This document shows positions 1 through 4,525 of a stretch of 10,272 bases of DNA, piece by piece. The first letter of the stretch is position 1; every line of letters begins with the position of its first letter. Made by a program: the position numbers and the translations under genes. The notes under the pieces are model-generated. The model was not told where the DNA came from, searched no databases, and was given only the letters and a program-made list of their open reading frames with translations. Origin of the DNA: Treponema sp. (GTDB lineage Bacteria; Spirochaetota; Spirochaetia; Treponematales; Breznakiellaceae); assembly GCA_031280065.1 (NCBI GenBank), contig JAITHH010000277.1:1-10272 (forward strand). Reading direction: 5' to 3'.

Positions 1-331
1 CGCAGAAACGGCTGAACATGGTCTCAAGGATGTCCGCAGTGGATACTTCCCCGGTGATCTCCCCCAGGGCGCTGATTCCCTCCCGCAGCAGGGGGGCGAT
101 CACGTCCAGGGGTTCCCCCCGCGCTGCCAGGGCCAGGGCCTCCCGCAGGGCTTCCGCTGCCCGCCCGGTCAGCTCCTTCTGCCGCGCCGTGCCAATGCCG
201 GGGACCCTGTCCTCCCCGGTAACGCCGCCCGCAGTCTCCCGGAGCCGCTCCGCGATGATGCCGCTCAGACGGGGAAGCCCCGCGCCGGTCTTGGCGCTGA
301 TGCCCAGGAGGGAATTCTCCCAATGGCAGCA
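1..331 (-). pseudogene. mnmE: 3' remnant of tRNA-modification GTPase MnmE (TrmE), cut by the window edge
   Basis: Minus-strand codons in the frame ending at base 2 read as the C-terminal part of MnmE. From the N-terminal side they give a G5-type motif (ISAKTGAGL), a helical stretch with an RQKEL element, and the family tail LGEITGEVSTADILETMFSRFC. The last residues of the usual FCIGK end lie beyond base 1; that Cys belongs to the formyl-THF-dependent active site. MnmE works with MnmG to modify U34 of certain tRNAs. The full protein is about 450 residues, but similarity begins only around base 320. The preceding bases read through low-complexity repeat DNA without G1-G4 motifs, and a complete unrelated gene ends at 490. 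No start codon with a ribosome binding site is visible. The gene therefore looks 5'-truncated by rearrangement at the repeat; an assembly join is the alternative. Identity is firm, pseudogene status probable. Confidence 0.8.
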
Positions 332-343
332 ACTAAAGGGGTG

Positions 344-470
344 ACCGGGGGGCGCAAACCAAAGGTTCGATGGCCCTCCGGCGGGGGCGTTGCGGGGGCA
401 GATCCCCCGCATGGGGGGTAGCGGAGAACCCGGAGGGTTCGGAGCGAGGGGGGCGCCCCCCATTTAAGCC
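344..470. repeat. GC-rich hairpin-cluster intergenic repeat, copy A
   Basis: The block lies between the mnmE remnant and the sterol-reductase-like gene and has no credible coding content. It contains successive perfect inverted repeats: AACC/GGTT (357-367), GCGGGGG/CCCCCGC (392-410), GAACCC/GGGTTC (426-440), and the 14-base palindrome GGGGGGCGCCCCCC (448-461). The left part (about 353-376) matches the hairpin at 10117-10140 near the other end of the window, at roughly 18 of 23 positions. It could be a dispersed intergenic repeat or a transcription-attenuating structure for the gene ending at 490. No T-tract follows any stem in the minus direction, so it is not a standard intrinsic terminator. 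Confidence 0.6.
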
Positions 471-489
471 TCTTAGAAGCCCGGACCCC

Positions 490-1569
490 CTAGTAGATAA
501 ACGGGATGATGCGGTACTTGACCTTGCGGGTGTAGGCGTCCCAGAGGGACCCGTATTTGGCCCGGCATAGCTTGTCATCATCCATCTGGCGGGTGAAGAG
601 GAGGCCCGCATAGTAGAGGGGGTAGAGCCACGCCGGCCAGAGCCCGGGGTATCCCACGCTGAGGGCTATGCCTGAGGCCATGAGTATCTCTCCCAAGTAG
701 TTGATGTGCCGGCTCATCCCCCAAAAGCCATTGACCAAGAGGCTGTGTTCCCCGTTGGAAAGGGCATCGGGCTTGATCCAGAGGAACTTCTTGTCCGGCG
801 CGGTCTTGAAGCGGTACTTCTGCATGTTGGCGCCCCGGGACAGAATCCAGCCCGTGAAGAAAACAGCGGCAGAGCAGAGGTGGAGCCAGCGGGGGCGGCC
901 CGGATTGGGAAGCCCCGCAGCGGCCCAGAGGGAGACAGCGTAGAAGTAGGGGTAGAAGGTAAGGCAGCCGAATCCCAGCTTAAAGCCCACCCGCTCGGCA
1001 ATGAAGTCGTAGGTGTAGAGGTGGACCTTCTCAAAGCTGAGGTAATCCCATACAAACCAGGAGAGAAGGGCCGCCCCCAGGAACAAGCCGGGGTTGGGGT
1101 TTTCATGGGTCAGGTAATGGCGCGCCGCGAAGGAGAGGACGTTGAGCTGCAGCATCACCGCGCCTATGAGGTAGAGCCACATCTTGGCGTCGATGAAGCC
1201 CTCCCGGAACTGGGGGTTTTTCAGGCGGCCAAACCAGAGATCCGCGAAAAAGGGCTTTCCCGTAGAAGGATAGGGCAGCACCACGGCAAAGCTAAAGAGC
1301 AGGCCCAAGGTGAGGGCCCCCAAAAGGCTTGCCCAGCGGACCCGGTAGAGCCAGTCCGGGGGAAGCGCCTGGAACCGTACCAGGAGCGCCCACAAGAGGA
1401 CGCACAGAGCCAGAACCACGATGCCGTTGATCCGGTAGCGCAGAACCTCGCCGGTCTTACCGCTCTTCACATAGCCCTGCCTCTTCTTCGCGGGTACAAG
1501 AATATGCAGGATGGTGATGACCGCGTAGGCGATCCAGGGGGTGAAAAATCCAAGGACCTGGATTTTCAT
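490..1569 (-). CDS. ERG4/ERG24 (sterol C14/C24 reductase)-family integral membrane protein
   Basis: 359 residues, strongly hydrophobic, with about eight to ten predicted membrane segments. Both family signatures are recognisable. Residues 110-120 (DLWFGRLKNPQ) match the D-x-F-x-G-x-x-L-N-P element. The C-terminal stretch 323-340 (TRQMDDDKLCRAKYG) matches R-x-x-R-D-x3-C-x2-K-Y-G, except that the conserved Arg before Asp is Asp330. GFWGMSRHINYLGE (281-294) is the conserved GWWGxxRHxNYxGD-like segment, and the protein ends YRIIPFIY as family members do. Eukaryotic members reduce sterol C=C bonds with NADPH; bacterial members exist with mostly unproven substrates. The start is supported by GGAGG six bases before ATG. 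The upstream region holds CCGGTT-GA-AACCGG (1592-1605). The gene stands alone on its strand, before the hairpin repeat. Family assignment is confident, substrate unknown. Confidence 0.85.
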   Translation of the reverse strand: MKIQVLGFFTPWIAYAVITILHILVPAKKRQGYVKSGKTGEVLRYRINGIVVLALCVLLWALLVRFQALPPDWLYRVRWASLLGALTLGLLFSFAVVLPYPSTGKPFFADLWFGRLKNPQFREGFIDAKMWLYLIGAVMLQLNVLSFAARHYLTHENPNPGLFLGAALLSWFVWDYLSFEKVHLYTYDFIAERVGFKLGFGCLTFYPYFYAVSLWAAAGLPNPGRPRWLHLCSAAVFFTGWILSRGANMQKYRFKTAPDKKFLWIKPDALSNGEHSLLVNGFWGMSRHINYLGEILMASGIALSVGYPGLWPAWLYPLYYAGLLFTRQMDDDKLCRAKYGSLWDAYTRKVKYRIIPFIY

Positions 1570-1591
1570 GGTAAACCTCCGGTGTTTTTTG

Positions 1592-1605
1592 CCGGTTGAA
1601 ACCGG
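1592..1605. repeat. Inverted repeat in the leader of the sterol-reductase-like gene
   Basis: CCGGTT-GA-AACCGG is a perfect 6-bp-arm inverted repeat 23 bases upstream of the minus-strand ATG at 1569. Its position fits an operator or leader hairpin. On the plus strand it is followed by five T, but no plus-strand gene precedes it. The rest of 1606-1738 shows no gene; a TTGACT at 1651 on the plus strand lacks a suitable -10 partner. Confidence 0.35.
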
Positions 1606-1738
1606 TTTTTGATTGGGGACTAATACGGGTTATACAGGAAAACAGGCGGTTTGACTATTCAAGCGGAAGCGGCGGCAAGCGGGGGTATTTTGGCTGATAT
1701 GTCCTGCCGGGGCAAGGCGCGGGCGCTGGTTTCAATCA

Positions 1739-1758
1739 ACCGTAAACAACGGTATAAT
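1739..1758 (+). promoter_or_regulatory. Putative hicBA promoter -10 with overlapping palindromic operator
   Basis: A perfect TATAAT hexamer (1753-1758) lies seven bases before the hicB ATG (1765). It overlaps by one base the inverted repeat ACCGT-AAACA-ACGGT (1739-1753). The best -35 candidate with 17-bp spacing (1730-1735, TTTCAA) is poor. If this -10 is used, transcription would begin at or next to the start codon, giving a leaderless or nearly leaderless mRNA. A palindrome at the -10 suits the autorepression typical of toxin-antitoxin operons. The same half-sites with the same spacing occur at 4050-4064. Confidence 0.5.
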
Positions 1759-1764
1759 TGAGGT

Positions 1765-1965
1765 ATGGAACTTTCATATACGTTTTGGGAAGCGGAAGAA
1801 GGCGGTTTTATCGGTTTTATCAATCAGTTCCCGGACTATTGGACCCAGGGGGAGACTATAGACGAACTGGAAAAAATGCTCGCCTCTTTATATACCGATA
1901 TGGCTGCTTCCCCCGAATTCAAAACCGCCAAAGAGCATACCGGCAAACTCATGGTTGCGGTATGA
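1765..1965 (+). CDS. hicB: HicB-like antitoxin (short form)
   Basis: 66 residues matching the HicB-like antitoxin fold: MELSYTFWEAEEGGFIGFINQFPDYWTQGETIDELEKML has the family's beta-strand, GGF/GF, FPDYWTQGET and helix pattern. HicB proteins bind and neutralise the HicA mRNA interferase, and the complex usually represses its own operon. This protein stops after the partial RNase-H-like domain, so no C-terminal ribbon-helix-helix or helix-turn-helix DNA-binding domain is seen. Any autoregulation must use another surface or the HicA partner. The start is set by family alignment; GAGG sits only one base before ATG, too close for a normal Shine-Dalgarno. The stop TGA overlaps the hicA start as ATGA (1962-1965), so the two are translationally coupled with the antitoxin first. 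Confidence 0.85.
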   Translation: MELSYTFWEAEEGGFIGFINQFPDYWTQGETIDELEKMLASLYTDMAASPEFKTAKEHTGKLMVAV

Positions 1966-2135
1966 AGCAGCGGGATTTAATACGTATTATTCTGGAAAAT
2001 GGGGCGGTCTTTGTTCGTCATGGTTCAGACCATGACTGGTATGTCAATCCCCTCACCGGAAAATATGAGGCTGTCCCCAGACACCGGGAAATTAAAAAAC
2101 AGCTTGCCCAGAAAATTATTAAAAGTCTGGCCTGA
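1962..2135 (+). CDS. hicA: HicA-like mRNA interferase toxin
   Basis: 57 residues with the compact HicA double-stranded-RNA-binding-like fold: MKQRDLIRIILENGAVFVRHGSDHDWYVNP, then a vPRHrEIKKqLAqkIIKsL tail. The glycine-serine-x-histidine element (G21-S22-D23-H24) carries the catalytic His expected in HicA, and PRH (39-41) with the C-terminal lysine-rich helix is the normal family end. HicA cleaves mRNA when free of HicB. The ATG lies inside the hicB stop overlap (ATGA). An upstream in-frame extension to 1758 is only the shadow of hicB in another frame, so the start is 1962. Length and motifs indicate an intact toxin. Confidence 0.87.
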   Translation: MKQRDLIRIILENGAVFVRHGSDHDWYVNPLTGKYEAVPRHREIKKQLAQKIIKSLA

Positions 2136-2174
2136 CATAGCGGCGGCGGGCGCCCCGCTTCTGATCAAGAAATC

Positions 2175-2196
2175 TATATGTCGAATGGGACATATA
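2175..2196. repeat. Inverted repeat downstream of hicA
   Basis: TATATGTC-GAATGG-GACATATA is a perfect 8-bp-arm inverted repeat 40 bases after the hicA stop. It is the first of three consecutive hairpins in 2175-2290. It could be a 3'-UTR stem or a protein-binding site. No T-tract follows (six A follow on the plus strand), so it is not a plus-strand terminator. Confidence 0.5.
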
Positions 2197-2213
2197 CAAA
2201 AAAGCCGTAACGC

Positions 2214-2248
2214 CTAGGGCAGCACTGATTTATTCTGTGCTTCCCTAG
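2214..2248 (+). other. Long stem-loop, 3' UTR or possible small RNA
   Basis: CTAGGG-C-AGCAC (2214-2225) pairs with GTGCT-T-CCCTAG (2237-2248), giving a 12-position stem with one C/T mismatch and an 11-base loop. It lies 16 bases before the terminator stem at 2265. The arrangement stem, short linker, intrinsic terminator is that of many small RNAs and structured 3' UTRs. I recognise no known RNA family. Confidence 0.45.
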
Positions 2249-2264
2249 AAAGAGCAGCAACATG

Positions 2265-2290
2265 CCCTGCCCTACCCGGCAGGGTTTTTT
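2265..2290 (+). terminator. Strong intrinsic terminator after hicBA
   Basis: CCCTGCC (2265-2271), six-base loop, GGCAGGG (2278-2284), then six consecutive T (2285-2290). The stem is perfect and GC-rich, and the T-tract is on the plus strand, so it ends transcription of hicBA or of the structured RNA just before it. It lies immediately beyond the 3' end of the minus-strand antitoxin gene (2298) and insulates the converging units. Confidence 0.88.
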
Positions 2291-2297
2291 ATTGGTT

Positions 2298-2543
2298 TCA
2301 TACTCCATCGGAAGCGGCGGCAATCTCTTTGCGTACCAATTCATCAATGATCTGTGCGGGTGTCTGGCTGGCCGCAGCCGCTTTGGTCAAAAGATAGTCC
2401 GTAGAAAGTTTGGTCAGCCCCATAAGGCGCAGTTCCCGCTGGGTGAGCCAGTCACTGCCGGATGGTCCCAGTTTGGGGATGGCGCGGGTCAGTTCCTCGT
2501 CAAGGGCGTCGTATTCTTCATCAGTCAAGTCGGTATAAACCAT
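2298..2543 (-). CDS. Putative antitoxin, partner of the upstream BrnT/DUF4258-like protein
   Basis: 81 residues, acidic N-terminal half (LTDEEYDALDEELT), central DWLTQRELRLMGL, and C-terminal helix with TPAQIIDELVRKEI. It has the size and polarity of a type II antitoxin, and the C-terminal helices could form a ribbon-helix-helix-like or helical DNA-binding unit; I cannot confirm a fold. It begins nine bases after the stop of the putative toxin gene. Its Shine-Dalgarno (AGGAG, seven bases before ATG) overlaps that TAG stop, so translation is probably coupled. A clear paralogue lies on the opposite strand at 2910-3167, sharing TDEE, the T-x-RE element, DY-x3-KA and PAQI-x2-ELV-x-REI. Antitoxin role is inferred from context. 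Confidence 0.65.
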   Translation of the reverse strand: MVYTDLTDEEYDALDEELTRAIPKLGPSGSDWLTQRELRLMGLTKLSTDYLLTKAAAASQTPAQIIDELVRKEIAAASDGV

Positions 2544-2552
2544 CAGTTTCTC

Positions 2553-2804
2553 CTAATCCCGAAGCTGCGCTAGTACGCTGTTCCGGCAGTCCATTGCATG
2601 AAAGACCTTTATGGTATCATCACCAATAGGGTTATAGAACACTTCAATCGGGTTAGCCGCCCGGTTGAAGCCAATGAATGCGTATTTGTTATCGCAGCCT
2701 TCCAGTTTGCGCCCATAAATCCTAGTTTTGCAGGCGTACCGGATATCCTCCGCGGTTACGCCGTGTTTGAAGGCCGAGGGTACGAAAACAATTTCCGGCT
2801 CCAT
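2553..2804 (-). CDS. Putative toxin, BrnT/DUF4258-like (RelE-type fold)
   Basis: 83 residues: MEPEIVFVPSAFKHGVTAEDIRYACKT, a charged turn, NKYAFIGFNRAANPIEVFYNPIGDDTIKVFHAMDCR. The order KHGV-helix, then two beta-strands around GFNR...IEVFYN, then IKVFHAMDCR resembles BrnT and DUF4258 proteins (KHG-x-E-D-A, lvG, rllvVvy, iIsAR), which are RelE-like ribonuclease toxins. H14 and the terminal H69/R74 segment are candidate active-site positions. The reading frame stays open upstream to 2924, but those ~40 residues are arginine-rich low complexity. ATG 2804 follows GGGGAGG and starts the conserved domain, so it is chosen, although the spacing to ATG is only one base. The downstream 81-residue gene is the presumed antitoxin. 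Function is inferred. Confidence 0.65.
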   Translation of the reverse strand: MEPEIVFVPSAFKHGVTAEDIRYACKTRIYGRKLEGCDNKYAFIGFNRAANPIEVFYNPIGDDTIKVFHAMDCRNSVLAQLRD

Positions 2805-2825
2805 ACCTCCCCATTGTAGTCCAAA

Positions 2826-2885
2826 CCGCCGGAACCGGCAAGCACGATAACACCGCCTGCCGCGCCCGGCCCGGAAAACCGGCGG
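2826..2885. promoter_or_regulatory. Divergent control region with CCGG-type palindromes
   Basis: The 105 bases between the putative toxin start (2804, minus) and the orphan antitoxin start (2910, plus) contain GCCGG-AA-CCGGC (2828-2839) and CCGG-AAAA-CCGG (2871-2882). The outer arms CCGCCGG (2826-2832) and CCGGCGG (2879-2885) are also complementary. Two similar palindromes flanking a divergent promoter fit binding sites for an autoregulating antitoxin. No convincing -10/-35 pair is visible, and the GC content makes chance palindromes more likely. Confidence 0.3.
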
Positions 2886-2909
2886 CGGTGAATTCATACT
2901 TTGCCGGAA

Positions 2910-3167
2910 ATGGGATATTCTCAAAGCGCGGCAGAAATGACCGATGAAGAAGCCGATTATTGGGATGAATTTTTTACGAAAAATCCGCCCAAGGTTGACC
3001 CTGCCAAAAAGGGGGGGTATTTTACCCGCCAGCGGGAATTACTCAAAGTGCTGGATACAACCGCCGCGGATTATATTGTAGCCAAAGCCGCCCACAAAAG
3101 TCCCGCCCAAATCACCAGCGAACTGGTGCACAGGGAAATCTCCCAAAGCGCCCTGCCCCTTTCATGA
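2910..3167 (+). CDS. Orphan antitoxin-like protein, paralogue of the gene at 2298-2543
   Basis: 85 residues from ATG 2910: MGYSQSAAEMTDEEADYWDEFFTKNPPKVDPAKKGG, then YFTRQREL, TTAADYIVAKA and SPAQITSELVHREIS. It aligns along its length with the minus-strand 81-residue putative antitoxin. There is no toxin-sized gene next to it on the plus strand, so it may be an orphan, an immunity-like copy cross-reacting with the nearby toxin, or a regulator. The reading frame extends to a TTG at 2901; ATG 2910 fits the paralogue's length better, and ATG 2937 is a third possibility. None has a strong Shine-Dalgarno. It ends in TCATGA, where its last six bases are shared with the converging SDR gene. Confidence 0.65.
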   Translation: MGYSQSAAEMTDEEADYWDEFFTKNPPKVDPAKKGGYFTRQRELLKVLDTTAADYIVAKAAHKSPAQITSELVHREISQSALPLS

Positions 3168-3941
3168 TAAGCCCCCGGTGTTTTTTGCCATCAGGCTGAC
3201 CGCCCCCTGCCGGGACAGCAGCCGGGCCATGATAAAGCGGGCAAACCTATTGAAGCCCCCGGGAATGACCACCGGGCCCTTGCCCAGGGCTTTAAGGGTC
3301 TGTTCCGCCACTTCCCCTGCGGAGAGAGTTCCCGGGGCAGCCCTGGTTTGGCTGGCCTTTTCGTAGCCCGGGGTACGGATAGCCCCGGCGGCGCAGCCGA
3401 TCACGTCTATGCCCTGGGGTTTAAGTTCCTTCCATAAACCTTCCGCCAAAACCGCGTTGAACGCCTTGGTGGCCGCGTAGGCCGCCAGCTTCGGGCTCCC
3501 CTGGCCCCCCGCCAGAGAGGACATCAGCACGATGCCGCCCCGGCGCCGTTCCGCCATCGGGCCGGAGAGGAGCTTGGCCAAAAGCAGCGGGGTTCTCACG
3601 TTCACCGCTGCAGCCTGGTCCAGGTCCTCCGCCGCGGTTTCCCCGAACCAGCCGATGGGCGCGAAGGCCGCGTTGTACACCAAAAGGCCGATGGGAAGGT
3701 TTATATCTTCCAGGAGCCCCTTGGCCTTCTCAAAATCCGCCAAATCCACCCTCCGGCACAGGACATCCACCGAATATTCTTTGCCCAGGCGCTTTGCCGT
3801 CTCCTCCAGCCGTTCCTTTCCCCGGGCCAGGAGTACCAGGTTGAGCCCCCGCCGGGCCAGGGCTTCCGCGAAGGCCCCGCCCAATCCGTAGGAGCCCCCC
3901 GCCACCAGGGCATAGGGCCCGTATTTTTCCTTGAAACGCAT
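3162..3941 (-). CDS. Short-chain dehydrogenase/reductase (SDR), KAR/17-beta-HSD12-like
   Basis: 259 residues, classical SDR length. The N-terminal nucleotide-binding motif is AGGSYGLG (14-21, the TGxxxGxG region), followed by LVLLAR at the end of strand beta-2, the usual site choosing NAD(H) or NADP(H). YNAA (89-92) stands for the usual NNAG. The catalytic tetrad is visible as N114, S142 (in MSSLAGG), Y155 and K159 (YAATK). The C-terminal 40 residues (FNRFARFIMARLLSRQGAVSLMAKN) are a basic, amphipathic tail like that of the 17-beta-hydroxysteroid dehydrogenase 12 / 3-ketoacyl reductase-like SDRs and might touch membrane. Substrate cannot be read from sequence; a lipid or ketoacyl substrate is a guess. 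A weak ribosome site (AAGGGAA) precedes ATG. Monocistronic by context, ending head-on against the orphan antitoxin gene. Confidence 0.88.
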   Translation of the reverse strand: MRFKEKYGPYALVAGGSYGLGGAFAEALARRGLNLVLLARGKERLEETAKRLGKEYSVDVLCRRVDLADFEKAKGLLEDINLPIGLLVYNAAFAPIGWFGETAAEDLDQAAAVNVRTPLLLAKLLSGPMAERRRGGIVLMSSLAGGQGSPKLAAYAATKAFNAVLAEGLWKELKPQGIDVIGCAAGAIRTPGYEKASQTRAAPGTLSAGEVAEQTLKALGKGPVVIPGGFNRFARFIMARLLSRQGAVSLMAKNTGGLS

Positions 3942-3998
3942 GATGTTCCCTTTACCGGATTTAGCCCAAAATCCGCCCGCTCTGTCAAGGCGGCCCCG

Positions 3999-4065
3999 TT
4001 GACATAACCGGGAAAAAGGCCCTACCCTCTTTCCAGGAAACCTTTAGAAACCGTATATAACGGTT
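3999..4065 (+). promoter_or_regulatory. Putative promoter region and palindromic operator of the secreted-protein gene
   Basis: A perfect TTGACA (3999-4004) has only a poor -10 at 18-bp spacing (4023-4028, TACCCT). A better -10, TATAAC (4056-4061), lies inside the perfect inverted repeat AACCGT-ATATA-ACGGTT (4049-4065), with TTTCCA (4030-4035) as a weak -35 at 20 bp. The palindrome has the same ACCGT-N5-ACGGT core as the one at the hicB -10. Transcription from the second -10 would leave a leader of about 36 bases. Confidence 0.4.
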
Positions 4066-4103
4066 AGCCGGAGGTTCAAAACCAAAAGAAAGAGAGGATA
4101 AAT

Positions 4104-4481
4104 ATGAAGAAAGTGCTGTTCCTGCTCGTGATTGCGGGCGCGCTTGGGGGGTCTGTGTTTGCCGCAGACTTTTATCACCTGGAGATCTACGACCGGATGA
4201 AAGTCGCTCCGGCGGAGGCTTTCAACTTCAACCTTGGGGATGAAACCGGCAAGGCGGTGGTGTGGTTTCATAGCACCAACGGCTGGGTGCTGCTGCTCTA
4301 CAAATCGGGCAGTGAAACCAGCAGTTCCGTAAAACCGGCGGATGCCGCCGGCGTGTATTCGGTTGTATCCAGCAATCTGAATACGATCCGCTTGTCTTTG
4401 AACAACATCGTCTATAACAAGCTGATCCTGCGGGATTACCCGGACCTGGCCGCTGATCTCAAAAGAAAGTTCAACCTGTAA
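4104..4481 (+). CDS. Small secreted (periplasmic or surface) protein of unknown function
   Basis: 125 residues. The N-terminus is a textbook Sec signal peptide: MKK, hydrophobic core VLFLLVIAGALGGSV, and a signal peptidase I site after VFA (A20), leaving ADFYHLEIYDR at the mature N-terminus. No lipobox cysteine is present, so it is not a lipoprotein. The mature ~105 residues are mixed beta-rich (KAVVWFHSTNGWVLLLYKSG, GVYSVVSSNLNTIRLSLNN) and end in a basic helix; there is no Cys in the whole protein. I recognise no family. The start has GAGAGGA seven bases upstream. The gene stands alone on the plus strand between two minus-strand units, with a palindrome-controlled promoter candidate upstream and a hairpin just downstream. 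Confidence 0.7.
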   Translation: MKKVLFLLVIAGALGGSVFAADFYHLEIYDRMKVAPAEAFNFNLGDETGKAVVWFHSTNGWVLLLYKSGSETSSSVKPADAAGVYSVVSSNLNTIRLSLNNIVYNKLILRDYPDLAADLKRKFNL

Positions 4482-4487
4482 GTTGTA

Positions 4488-4508
4488 TGCGGGGGTTTTG
4501 CCCCCGTA
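4488..4508. terminator. GC hairpin between converging genes (terminator-like, no T-tract)
   Basis: CGGGGG-TTTTG-CCCCCG (4490-4506), with one further A/T pair around a G/T wobble, begins seven bases after the stop of the secreted-protein gene and 18 bases from the ogt stop. It sits where a bidirectional terminator would, but neither strand has a U-run after the stem. Its GGGGG...CCCCC followed by GTAGCG resembles a segment of the repeat at 392-424, so it may be a shortened relative of that element. Confidence 0.45.
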
Positions 4509-4525
4509 GCGCCGCCCCTCCCCGG

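Noticed and set aside
344..470. CRISPR array
   Set aside because: The hairpins differ in sequence and spacing; there are no regular direct repeats or spacers here or elsewhere in the window.
333..611. 92-residue minus-strand open frame across the hairpin repeat
   Set aside because: It reads through the repeat and the 3' end of the sterol-reductase-like gene in another frame; Pro/Arg/Ser-rich, no homology visible.
706..1599. 297-residue plus-strand open frame opposite the sterol-reductase-like gene
   Set aside because: Antisense shadow; low-complexity composition and no ribosome site, while the minus strand encodes a recognisable membrane protein.
1758..1961. Extension of hicA upstream to 1758
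   Set aside because: This is hicB read in another frame; HicA homology starts at the ATGA overlap.
1664..2323. 15-base match CGGAAGCGGCGGCAA at 1664-1678 and 2309-2323
   Set aside because: GC-rich simple composition, one copy within the antitoxin coding end, no extended similarity or flanking structure.
2805..2924. N-terminal extension of the BrnT-like toxin to 2924
   Set aside because: The extra 40 residues are Arg/Pro-rich, overlap the divergent gene, and precede a purine-rich run and the conserved domain start at 2804.
1579..3189. 15-base match CCGGTGTTTTTTGCC at 1579-1593 and 3175-3189
   Set aside because: One copy is leader, the other codes for the SDR C-terminus; no flanking similarity, so probably chance.
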